Part shown: positions 18,521 through 25,880 of the stretch, piece after piece
Numbering within the stretch: position 1 is the first letter of the stretch
Layout: each line of letters opens with the position of its first letter
DNA from: Mesorhizobium_L sp035547755
Lineage (GTDB): Bacteria > Pseudomonadota > Alphaproteobacteria > Rhizobiales > Rhizobiaceae
DNA length: 64,000 nucleotides
Direction: 5' to 3'
Assembly: GCA_035547755.1 (NCBI GenBank)
Contig: DASZUG010000074.1
Span: forward strand, 62,001 to 126,000
Translations under genes and position numbers: made by a program
The notes under the pieces: generated by a model
What the model was told of the DNA's origin: nothing
Database searches by the model: none
Seen by the model: the letters and a program-made list of their open reading frames with translations, nothing else

Positions 18521-19713
18521 TATTTCCTCCCCCAGGTCGTCCGGAGAAGGCCCTCGATTTCGCCATTGACCTGGTTCAGCGACGCCATGGCCCGGTCATA
18601 CGTGCCGCGGGCGAATTGCGAGCGCTCGACTTCGTAAAGCGTCTGCTTGGTGACGCCAGCGTCCGAAATGGCGGTGGATTTCAGCATCGGATGCTGGAGC
18701 ATCCGGTTGCCGAAGATGGCGCGCATGAAGCCGCTCATCTGGCTCTGCGGTCCGTCATTCGGCTCGAAGCGCGTCAGCAGATAACGCATCCAGTCATAGC
18801 TGGTCCGCCCCCCTGCCCGTTCGACGACGGCCATGAGTTCGCTGGTCATGGCCAGGAACTGGCTCATCGACATGACATCCAGCATCTGCGGATGAACCGT
18901 GATCAGCACCGAGGTCGCGGCGCACAGAGCCGACATCGTCAGGAAGCCGAGCTGAGGCGGGCAGTCGATGATCACGATGTCGTAGACGCTTTCGATTTCC
19001 GTCAGCACCTCGCCGATGCGGGCGAAGAACATCGTCTCCGCGGAGCCGGACACGATCGCCTTCGGCGTCTCGTGCTCGAATTCCATCAGTTCCAGATTGC
19101 CGGGGACACAATGCAGATTGGGGGTATATGTCGAGCGGACGATGCGGGACAAGGGGATCGGGTCGTCATAGCGAATGGCGCCCCAAAGCGTTTCGCCCTC
19201 GCCGACATCCAATTCCGGCTGATGGCCGAAGAGGGCGGACAAGGACGCCTGGGGGTCGAGATCGACCGCGAGCACGCGATAGCCGCGCAAGGCGAGATAT
19301 TGGGCAAGATGCGCGGACGTCGTCGTTTTCGCGCTGCCGCCCTTGAAATTCATCACCGCGAGGACTTGAAGTTTTTCCCCGGTGCGACGGACCGGCACGT
19401 ATTTGGGGGCGCCGTTCTTCTCGTCGAGGGAACGGCGGATGCGGTCCATATCGTCTGGAGAATACATGCGGCGGCCGTTGGGCAGCGGTTCAGGCCCGTG
19501 GCCTTCGGATGCCACCTGCCTGAGATAACCCTCGCCGATACCGACATAATATGCTGCTTCAGCCGGGCTGAACTGTCGGATCGTCTTCTGTGACGCGGGC
19601 GGAAAAATCTTCTGCTGGTGAAGCTGGAGCTGCCGTGACAACTCCGCTGAATCCGCCGACAATAGCGACGGCAGATGTTCCTGTTCGGCTTTGGTGATGG
19701 GTATCTGGAGCAT
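18520..19713 (-). CDS. repA: Plasmid partitioning protein RepA (ParA family)
   Basis: A 397-residue ParA-type ATPase, the size usual for repABC RepA. The N-terminal third carries a MerR/HTH-like DNA-binding region (FSPAEAAYYVGIGEGYLRQVASEGHGPEP), with which such proteins autorepress. The deviant Walker A box is NFKGGSAKTTTSAHLAQYLALRGYRVLAVDLDPQASLS near 122-152, followed by VYDIVIIDCPPQLGFLTMSAL. It drives segregation together with RepB. The upstream region holds the two parS sites. Confidence 0.94.
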   Translation of the reverse strand: MLQIPITKAEQEHLPSLLSADSAELSRQLQLHQQKIFPPASQKTIRQFSPAEAAYYVGIGEGYLRQVASEGHGPEPLPNGRRMYSPDDMDRIRRSLDEKNGAPKYVPVRRTGEKLQVLAVMNFKGGSAKTTTSAHLAQYLALRGYRVLAVDLDPQASLSALFGHQPELDVGEGETLWGAIRYDDPIPLSRIVRSTYTPNLHCVPGNLELMEFEHETPKAIVSGSAETMFFARIGEVLTEIESVYDIVIIDCPPQLGFLTMSALCAATSVLITVHPQMLDVMSMSQFLAMTSELMAVVERAGGRTSYDWMRYLLTRFEPNDGPQSQMSGFMRAIFGNRMLQHPMLKSTAISDAGVTKQTLYEVERSQFARGTYDRAMASLNQVNGEIEGLLRTTWGRK

Positions 19714-19831
19714 CCTCGGCCCTCGAACTGCGCAATTGGAGGCAAATCATTTCAAACTGCGCAGCTAGACTATGGTCTGATTCGTAAAGAATATACAAAC
19801 GCTTAACCATTCCTTCAGCGGCGGGGGCCCG

Positions 19832-19847
19832 GTTGTCCGCGGACAAC
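19832..19847. promoter_or_regulatory. parS-type centromere palindrome, site 1
   Basis: GTTGTCCGCGGACAAC is a perfect 16-base palindrome that agrees fully with the repABC parS consensus GTTNNCNGCNGNNAAC. It lies about 120 bases upstream of repA. Confidence 0.88.
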
Positions 19848-19881
19848 GCCTTTGTTCGTCATGGCGGGACTCGTTTGGATG

Positions 19882-19897
19882 GTTGTCCGCGGACAAC
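19882..19897. promoter_or_regulatory. parS-type centromere palindrome, site 2
   Basis: A second exact copy of GTTGTCCGCGGACAAC, extended to an 18-base palindrome by flanking G and C (19881-19898), exactly 50 bases from site 1 and so on roughly the same face of the helix. It lies 40 bases beyond the stop codon of the recombinase gene. Confidence 0.88.
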
Positions 19898-19937
19898 CAC
19901 CATCAAGCTGATAAGCAACGATCCGGCAGAAGCGAGC

Positions 19938-21068
19938 CTACAGGCCGGATGCCTTGGTGAGATTGACGCGGAAGCGGTCGCGGCGGCGCTGGTAGCGGCG
20001 CGTCATCTCGGCGGAGGCATGGCCGAGCTGCTTTTGCACATAGCGCTCGTCGACCTCGGCGGAGGAGGCCAGGCCGGCGCGCAGCGAATGGCCGGCGAAT
20101 TTTTGCCGCCTTTCGCCTTCGGCAAGGTCGCCGCGCACGCCCGCCGCCAGCGCCGTGCGCTTGACGAGCCGGGCGACCTCCTGATCGTTGAGCCGATTGG
20201 CGCCGACTGCCTTGCCCTGGCCGGTGACCCGGCGGAAGAGCGGCCCGTACGCGATGCGGGCGAGCCTCAGCCAGGTCTCCAGCGCGACGACAGGGCAGGT
20301 CGCGTCGGCGGAGCCGCGTCCGATCTCGACCTCGCGCCAGCCGGTCTTGCCCCTGAGCGTCACGAGCAACCCCTTGTCGAGGAATTCCACCCAACCGCGC
20401 CCGTCCTGCGTCTGGTCTCGGCCGCAATCAAGCCCGACGATCTCGGAGCGCCTGAGGCCGCCGGCAAAGCCGATGAGCAGCATGGCGCGGTCGCGCAGGC
20501 CGCGCAGGGCGCCTCTGTCGAGCGTCTCCAGCATGGCGATGAGATCCTCAGACAGGATCGCTTCCTTTTGCCTCGGTGGGGCGGCATGGGTGTTGCGGAT
20601 GCCGGCCATGACGGTTGCGATCGCCCGGTCCTTGCGGTCAAGAGACTGGCCGCGCTGGGTAAAATTCCAGGAAAGGGCGGCGAGCCGGCGCTCGATCGTC
20701 GAAACGGAACTCGGCTTCTTGCCGCCGGTCGCCTTTCCCGAAGCGCAGGCGGTGATGTAGAGACCGACCACCTGCGGATCGGGGGGAAGCAATTCGATGC
20801 CCTGCCGGCGGCACCAGGAGGCAAAATGGCGCCAGTCGGCAGCGTAGGCGCGCCGGGTGTTGGCGGAGCTCGCCGCCTCGACATAGTCGCGGGCGCGCCC
20901 GGCGAGTTTTTCCAGATGCGCCGGCAGGCGGGGATCGACAGCCGGGGGAGGAGAGTCGAATTTGCCCCGGTTGTCCCCTCCGGTCTCCGGAGCTTTGCCC
21001 ATAGCCATGACGACATCGATGATGTCTGGCAGATTGGCCGGGTCGTCCTTGTCAGCTTCGATGGTCAT
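19938..21068 (-). CDS. Tyrosine recombinase / site-specific integrase
   Basis: A 376-residue phage-integrase-family recombinase. The catalytic pattern is visible: the first Arg in FAGGLRRSEIVGLDCG, HSLRAGL (HxxR), then LGHASAEMTRRY with the nucleophilic Tyr. An N-terminal SAM-like core-binding domain (LAGRARDYVEAASSANTRRAYAADWRHFASWC) precedes it. It is full length. Such recombinases beside rep genes usually resolve plasmid multimers or move integrative elements. It shares the minus strand with repA but is separated by the parS region, so it is probably transcribed on its own. Confidence 0.92.
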   Translation of the reverse strand: MTIEADKDDPANLPDIIDVVMAMGKAPETGGDNRGKFDSPPPAVDPRLPAHLEKLAGRARDYVEAASSANTRRAYAADWRHFASWCRRQGIELLPPDPQVVGLYITACASGKATGGKKPSSVSTIERRLAALSWNFTQRGQSLDRKDRAIATVMAGIRNTHAAPPRQKEAILSEDLIAMLETLDRGALRGLRDRAMLLIGFAGGLRRSEIVGLDCGRDQTQDGRGWVEFLDKGLLVTLRGKTGWREVEIGRGSADATCPVVALETWLRLARIAYGPLFRRVTGQGKAVGANRLNDQEVARLVKRTALAAGVRGDLAEGERRQKFAGHSLRAGLASSAEVDERYVQKQLGHASAEMTRRYQRRRDRFRVNLTKASGL

Positions 21069-21135
21069 CGCAGGAGTCTAGCGTGATTTGGCCTATGAAT
21101 GCGAGGCATTCCCGCCTTCGGGCGGCGTTTGAAAG

Positions 21136-21156
21136 ATATAGCACCGAGTGCTATAT
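21136..21156. promoter_or_regulatory. Operator palindrome of the toxin-antitoxin pair
   Basis: ATATAGCAC-CGA-GTGCTATAT is a perfect dyad with 9-base arms, immediately before the toxin start (ATG 7 bases later). It is the expected autoregulatory site for the XRE-type antitoxin. Confidence 0.75.
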
Positions 21157-21162
21157 AACAGC

Positions 21163-21525
21163 ATGAAGGAACGCGTATTCAAAACCTGCTGGTTCGCCAG
21201 AGCGGCGCGCAAGGCGCATATAGGTGACGCCGCTCTGTGCAAGGCGATCGCACAGGTAAAACGCGGGCAGGCCGACGATTTGGGTGGCGGCGTGTTCAAG
21301 ACGCGGCTGAACGACAACCGGCACCGCTCGATCATTCTGGCCCGGTCTGGCCGGTTCTGGGCGTATGAATATCTGTTCGCCAAGCAGGACAGGGCCAACA
21401 TCGACGCCCATGAGTTGGCGCAGTTTCGCAAGCTGGCCAAGGCCTATGAAGGGCTGACCGAACCGCAGATCGACGCGTTGCTGGCAGGCGGTGACTTTTT
21501 GGAGATATGCCATGACCAAGGCTAG
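21163..21525 (+). CDS. RelE/HigB-like toxin of a type II toxin-antitoxin system
   Basis: A 120-residue small basic protein, MKERVFKTCWFARAARK..., of the RelE/ParE-like family whose antitoxin is an HTH protein (RelE family of the HigB/NadT type). The stretch FKTRLNDNRHRSIILARSGRFWAYEYLFAKQDRANI near residues 46-82 is characteristic. An in-frame GTG at 21148 lies inside the operator and is unlikely. Toxin precedes antitoxin and overlaps it by 14 bases, as in higBA. It probably stabilises the neighbouring rep region. Confidence 0.85.
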   Translation: MKERVFKTCWFARAARKAHIGDAALCKAIAQVKRGQADDLGGGVFKTRLNDNRHRSIILARSGRFWAYEYLFAKQDRANIDAHELAQFRKLAKAYEGLTEPQIDALLAGGDFLEICHDQG

Positions 21526-21835
21526 AAAATACCGATCTGATGCCCTCGAGGCGATCCACAACTCGGCAAGCGCCCTCCACAAGATTGGCGCGATCGACAA
21601 AACAACGATGCGCGGCTTTGACGAGGACTGCCTCGCGACACCTGCCGGGTTCGATCCGGACGAGATCAAGGCGCTGCGCGAAAAGAATCATGTCAGCCAG
21701 CCGGTGTTCGCGCGCTATCTGAACACGTCGCAATCGACGGTGCAGAAGTGGGAGACCGGCGCCAAGCGGCCGAGCGGCCTGGCCCTCAAGCTCCTGTCGG
21801 TGGTGCAAAAGCATGGCTTGAGCGTGTTGAATTAG
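21512..21835 (+). CDS. XRE/HTH-type antitoxin (HigA/NadS-like)
   Basis: A 107-residue protein with a C-terminal helix-turn-helix: DEIKALREKNHVSQPVFARYLNTSQSTVQKWETGAKRPSGLALKLL. It neutralises the upstream toxin and binds the palindrome at 21136-21156. The ATG lies inside the end of the toxin gene. Its stop codon (TAG, 21833-21835) coincides with the first bases of the MITE-like element, so the mobile sequence has supplied or preserved the stop. Confidence 0.87.
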   Translation: MTKARKYRSDALEAIHNSASALHKIGAIDKTTMRGFDEDCLATPAGFDPDEIKALREKNHVSQPVFARYLNTSQSTVQKWETGAKRPSGLALKLLSVVQKHGLSVLN

Positions 21836-22083
21836 GTCGTGGACTCATAAATATGGTCGAAATGGTGTGAGGCCATCCGACCGGCTGCTTTGTCGAAAAG
21901 GCTTGAAAATGGTGGATATTTCCTGCGCCTTTTCTCACCCGCATTTTCCCGCTGGGAAAATGCAGAACAAAGAAAGTGGCGCATGGCCTTTCCCGAAAAG
22001 CCTGCAACTTTTCGGAGCCATGCGCTGTATCCAAACGGATGGCCTCACACCATTTCGATCAGATTTATGAGTTCACAACCTAA
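21832..22083. mobile_element. MITE-like element with 48-base terminal inverted repeats
   Basis: Ends 21832-21879 and 22036-22083 are inverted copies matching at 44 of 48 positions (outer bases TTAGGTYGTGRACTCATAAA). The 156-base interior has no transposase, though it contains short hairpins. Size, long inverted ends and lack of coding capacity fit a non-autonomous element mobilised by an IS5-like transposase; the family assignment is a guess from the end sequence. Confidence 0.75.
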
Positions 22084-22374
22084 GTTGCTGGCACTGGGCA
22101 GGTGATCCAGGTTCGGCGAGACGACGCGGTATCGCATAGTCGCACGAAATCCGATCCGTCCGGCCGGGCATGGACGCACGAGATTTCGTCGGGGAGGCCG
22201 ACGCCAATTCTCGCACTCTGCTCGCAGGAGAGGGCATCCTCTCGCCTGAGGTCCGGGCATTGAGGGCAAACCCGGGCCGCTCAGAGGACGCGAATCCTCA
22301 TCGGCCGGAGCGTCCCTGAGCACTTTTTTCGGGGTTTTGATCGACGAAAGCTGCCATTTCCCTCCACAAGGCCT

Positions 22375-22409
22375 AAAACGACCGATAAGGCAAGCTTATC
22401 GATCGTTTT
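22375..22409. terminator. Strong symmetric hairpin, possible bidirectional terminator
   Basis: AAAACGACCGATAAG and CTTATCGATCGTTTT form a 15-base stem with one mismatch and a 5-base loop. A- and T-runs at the ends give a U-tract in both directions. No gene ends directly beside it, so it may be the remnant of a lost gene or part of a repeat. Confidence 0.5.
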
Positions 22410-22613
22410 CCATACCCGACAGACCGTGCGCTTTCCAGCGGATTCTGCAGTCTCATCCGCACGCACGCATGTCGCAGAGGTGCGAGCGCGTTCCCGGCTG
22501 AAAGGTCGTGGTCGCGTCTGACGGAAGTCGCGACGCCCGGCGCCGGGGCAAAATCCGCGCGCGGCTGCAGGAGTTCGGAACCGGACCGTGGCGGGCGTGC
22601 CTCGCCCAGAGAA

Positions 22614-22736
22614 TTTCATGGTTAGCTGGAAACGGTTCTGCCTCTCCGATGGCGCGGCGGCCCCAGCCTTTGGCCGGCCCGAGGACAGGCCTTGGACCGA
22701 CCTGACCCGGCAGAACGATTCCGCCTAACCATGAAA
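22614..22736. repeat. Dispersed rhizobial inverted-repeat element, long form
   Basis: Left arm 22614-22641 (TTTCATGGTTAGCTGGAAAC...) and right arm 22710-22736 are imperfect inverted copies around a 68-base interior. The first 27 bases are identical to 42016-42042, and the flanking AGGCTCTA is shared with 50541-50564, so at least three members of the family are in this window. Confidence 0.75.
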
Positions 22737-22875
22737 GGCTCTACCCGTACTGGACGTGGCGGCCGGAGCGCGGCAGGTCGTCAAGAATGAAATTGTGCGA
22801 CCGGCGCTACTCCAGAGCCAGCCGGGAGGCGATGCCGCCCGGCGACGGAAACTGAAATCGAGCGCCAACCGGCCG

Positions 22876-23931
22876 TCAGGCGCTCCGGATTTCGACCTCG
22901 TCCAGCCCTTTCGCCCTGTAGATCGCGTAGGAGATCATCCAGGCGGCGATAAAGATGCCGATGATGGCGAAGCCGAGATTGTTGAAATTGTCGTTGAGCG
23001 TGCCGACCGCCTCCCAGAATCCACCGGAAAGGCCGAGCTTATCGCCGATCAGGCCGAGCGCTTCGATGCCGCCGATCAGCACCGCCACCAGCACCGAAAC
23101 GAGCGTGATGGTCATGTTGTAGTAAAGCTTGCGCATCGGCCTGACGAAGGCCCAGTCATAGGCGCCGAGCATCATCACGCCATCGGTCGTATCGATGAGC
23201 GACATGCCGGCGGCAAAGAGTACCGGGAAGACGAGAATGGCTTCGAACGATATTCCTTTGGCCGCCTGCGCCGCCGAAACGCCGAACATCGCGATTTCCG
23301 TCGCCGTGTCGAAGCCGAGGCCGAAGAGGAAGCCGAGAAAGGCCATGTGCCAGCTTTTCGTCACCAGGCGGAAGGCAGGACGGAAGATGCGGGAGAGGAA
23401 GCCGCGATTGTTGAGCAGGATATCGAGATCCTCCTCGACATAGGCGCCGCCGGCGCGCACGCGGCGATAGCTTTTGTAGATCGAAAGGAAGATGATGATG
23501 TTCATCGCCGCGATGGCGAGCAGGAACAGCGCCGAGACGCTTGTGCTGATGGCGCCGCCGATCGCCTGAAAGCTCTGGAAGCCGCCGAGGAGCGTCGCCG
23601 CCCCGGCCACGGCGGCGGCCACGAAGACCACGATCGCGGAATGGCCGATCGCAAAGAAGAAACCGACCGAGACCGGCCTCTGTTTCATCTGCATCAGCTT
23701 GCGTGTCACATTGTCGATTGCCGCGATGTGGTCGGCATCGACCGCATGCCTGAGGCCGAGCCCGTAAATCACCAGCGCCACGCCGAGCAGCGCCGGCTTG
23801 TCATGAAAGGCGGCCAGCGCCCAGACCCATGCGCCGATATTGAGGACGGCGAGCAGCGCATAGATGGATATAAGCCTCGCCTTCAGGTCGGGCGCGCTTT
23901 CGTCGAAAAGATGTCCTATTGATTTCAACAT
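22876..23931 (-). CDS. NiCoT-family nickel/cobalt permease (probably cobalt)
   Basis: A 351-residue inner-membrane transporter with about eight membrane segments. The diagnostic metal-binding signature RHAVDADHIAAIDN is near residues 61-74, with the second family motif FFFAIGHSAIVVF near 91-103 and LGFDTATE near 205. A cobalamin riboswitch lies upstream (24036-24187), so expression should fall when B12 is plentiful. That argues for cobalt supply to cobalamin synthesis rather than nickel for urease or hydrogenase. Confidence 0.93.
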   Translation of the reverse strand: MLKSIGHLFDESAPDLKARLISIYALLAVLNIGAWVWALAAFHDKPALLGVALVIYGLGLRHAVDADHIAAIDNVTRKLMQMKQRPVSVGFFFAIGHSAIVVFVAAAVAGAATLLGGFQSFQAIGGAISTSVSALFLLAIAAMNIIIFLSIYKSYRRVRAGGAYVEEDLDILLNNRGFLSRIFRPAFRLVTKSWHMAFLGFLFGLGFDTATEIAMFGVSAAQAAKGISFEAILVFPVLFAAGMSLIDTTDGVMMLGAYDWAFVRPMRKLYYNMTITLVSVLVAVLIGGIEALGLIGDKLGLSGGFWEAVGTLNDNFNNLGFAIIGIFIAAWMISYAIYRAKGLDEVEIRSA

Positions 23932-24035
23932 GGAAATTTCTGCCTTTGACGTATCATGTCATTGCAGGGACGCGCCGGAATATCCGGCCCGCACATCGGA
24001 TCGCCCCGCCCGATGTTTCCGCTCTGACGTCCGTG

Positions 24036-24187
24036 ATGGCAGGTCTCCTGGCTCGCGAGTCGGCGCCGCTTCCGCCTTCCCGGGTCCATGCGGCCCAGTG
24101 GCATGTGGAAACGTCTCCTCGCCCACAGTTGCGGGGGCAGCCGCGGCTTCGGGCAGGACACCCTTACCGCGTTCCCTTTTGATCCCT
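24036..24187 (-). promoter_or_regulatory. Cobalamin (AdoCbl) riboswitch
   Basis: Read on the minus strand the conserved blocks occur in order: GGGAACGCGGT, GCTGCCCCCGCAACTGT, ATGCCACTGG, CCGGGAAGG and the B12 box GAGCCAGGAGACCTGCC. It ends about 105 bases before the NiCoT permease ATG, the usual distance for an expression platform. This is a close match to the known class. Confidence 0.95.
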
Positions 24188-24434
24188 GGCGGGAACCATC
24201 GCGCGGCACGGTAGCGGAGGCCGATGGCCCTCGTCAACGAATGGTTTGCCGCTCCACCGCCCCAATTCCAGGTAATGTGGTTTTGGGATTGGCGAGGCGT
24301 TCCGATTTCTTTGGCGGCGGTGATTTACGGTCGCCCAAGCGGCCCGTGGAAAGCCTCCATCGCCGCCCGCCGTTCCATCGTTCGGAGGAAGCAGCGATCC
24401 TCTCCGGCTCGGACGGAAAGGACGGCGAGATGAG

Positions 24435-24656
24435 TCAGCCGCCCGAATTCGCCTTGACGACTTTCTGACAGTCCGGCGTCAGGTCGTTCGTGTGCTTGGA
24501 AAGACACTTTATGAGGCGGCCGCGGCCGGGCATCACGCCGGTGCAAAATTTCCTGTAGTCCGCCCTGCAGGCGGCCTTCTGTTGCGCCGTCTGCGCAAAC
24601 GCCGCCGTCGGAACCAGCTGCGTCGCCAAGAAAATCGCCATCAATGCATTTCGCAT
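24435..24656 (-). CDS. Small secreted cysteine-rich protein (GLG1-like Cys-rich repeat)
   Basis: A 73-residue precursor: an Ala/Leu signal peptide ending AAFAQ, then one repeat with four cysteines spaced C-x7-C-x12-C-x11-C. GAGGGG lies 7 bases before the ATG at 24656. The same spacing and many of the same residues occur in the protein at 29333-29575, so they are paralogs. It is divergent from the RND adaptor gene across 63 bases. Periplasmic or extracellular role unknown; two disulfides are likely. Confidence 0.8.
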   Translation of the reverse strand: MRNALMAIFLATQLVPTAAFAQTAQQKAACRADYRKFCTGVMPGRGRLIKCLSKHTNDLTPDCQKVVKANSGG

Positions 24657-24719
24657 GACAAACCCCTCAAAAATAGTTACCTTTGCGGAAGAATACCGTG
24701 AAGTATTTAGAGGGGTCAA

Positions 24720-25880
24720 ATGCTTTTGGTATCGCGTATTGCGTTGCCTGCACTCTTCGGCGCGGCTGCGATATTACTTTCCGGGTGTCAAAGGGATAAT
24801 GAATACGTCCCGCCGCCTCCGCCAAAAGTGGATGTTGCGCTCCCGTTAAAACAGGCGGTGACACCCTATCTCGAGGCCACGGGAAATACGGTCGCAATCA
24901 ATTCAACGACGCTGATTGCTCGCGTAGCGGGCTTTATTCAGGAGATCGACTACAAGGATGGTGACGAAGTACAGGCTGGCCAACGGCTTTTCTTGATCGA
25001 GCCGAAACCGTATCAACTGGCTCTCGAACAGGCAAAGGCCGGGCAAGTATCGGCCGATGCCGCCGCCAAGCAATCGGGCGCGGAGCTGAAGCGGCAGCAA
25101 AACCTGCTTTCCCAGAAGGTGGTTTCCGCGTCGTCCGCCGACCAGGCCGCCGCCGCTGCCGCCGTCGACGTCGCCAAACAGCAGCAGAGCGCCGTCGATG
25201 TCAAGCAGGCCGAACTCAATCTGAGCTACACGGAAGTGAAGGCGCCGTTTCCGGGTATCGTCACGGCCCGCCAGGTATCGATCGGACAGTTCGTCGGAGG
25301 CGGCACCTCCCAACTCGCCACCATCGTTCAGCTGAATCCGATATACGTCAATTTCAATGTCAGCGAGCGGGCTGTGCAGCGCATACGCGCCGAGATGGCC
25401 AAGCGTGGGATCACGACGCAGGACCTTAGAAAGATCCATGTCGAAGTCGGCCTGCAGAGCGAAACCGGCTATCCCCATAAGGGAATGCTGGACTACGTGT
25501 CGCCGCAGGTATCGTCTTCGACCGGCACGCTCGCGGTACGCGCCGTTTTCGAAAACAAGGACGAAGCGCTGCTGCCCGGCTACTTCGTCCGCGTGAGGGT
25601 GCCGCTTGGCAAGGAGCCCGGCATGCTGCTCGTTCCCGATCGGGCGATCGGCAGCGACCAAAGCGGCCGTTATGTGCTCATTGCCGGCAAGGATGACGTC
25701 GTTGAACAGCGGGGCGTCCAGATCGGACAGCTTGTCGGCAATCTCCGCGTCGTCACCTCGGGAATCAATGCCGATGACCGGGTCATCGTTTCCGACCTGA
25801 TGACGGCCGTTCCCGGCCAGAAGATCGTTCCGCAGATGAAGAACCTGGAGACGGCCACGGCCGGCGGCACGGCAGGATGA
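24720..25880 (+). CDS. RND efflux periplasmic adaptor lipoprotein
   Basis: A 386-residue membrane-fusion protein of the AcrA/MexA family. The N terminus is a lipoprotein signal with lipobox LLSGC (Cys near residue 22), then a proline run, biotinyl/lipoyl halves around NSTTLIARVAGFIQEIDYKDGDEVQAGQRLFLIEPKPY, an Ala/Gln-rich helical hairpin (about 90-150) and the beta-barrel. A GAGGGG site precedes the ATG. It overlaps the pump gene by 4 bases. It bridges the inner-membrane pump to an outer-membrane channel that is not encoded here. Confidence 0.93.
   Translation: MLLVSRIALPALFGAAAILLSGCQRDNEYVPPPPPKVDVALPLKQAVTPYLEATGNTVAINSTTLIARVAGFIQEIDYKDGDEVQAGQRLFLIEPKPYQLALEQAKAGQVSADAAAKQSGAELKRQQNLLSQKVVSASSADQAAAAAAVDVAKQQQSAVDVKQAELNLSYTEVKAPFPGIVTARQVSIGQFVGGGTSQLATIVQLNPIYVNFNVSERAVQRIRAEMAKRGITTQDLRKIHVEVGLQSETGYPHKGMLDYVSPQVSSSTGTLAVRAVFENKDEALLPGYFVRVRVPLGKEPGMLLVPDRAIGSDQSGRYVLIAGKDDVVEQRGVQIGQLVGNLRVVTSGINADDRVIVSDLMTAVPGQKIVPQMKNLETATAGGTAG

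Larger units (their letters stand above)
22084..22875. other. Non-coding stretch with repeats and an orphan hairpin
   Basis: I see no supported gene in these 790 bases; open frames present lack ribosome sites and family resemblance. Contents are the strong hairpin at 22375-22409 and the inverted-repeat element at 22614-22736. It separates the toxin-antitoxin/MITE region from the cobalt permease gene. Confidence 0.6.

Noticed and set aside
22201..22260. Possible tRNA-like stem-loops
   Set aside because: Only short GC-rich hairpins are seen; no T-loop or anticodon arrangement and no acceptor stem.
22281..22619. A 112-codon open frame on the minus strand
   Set aside because: No ribosome site, no family resemblance, Arg/Cys-rich composition, and it contains the orphan hairpin.
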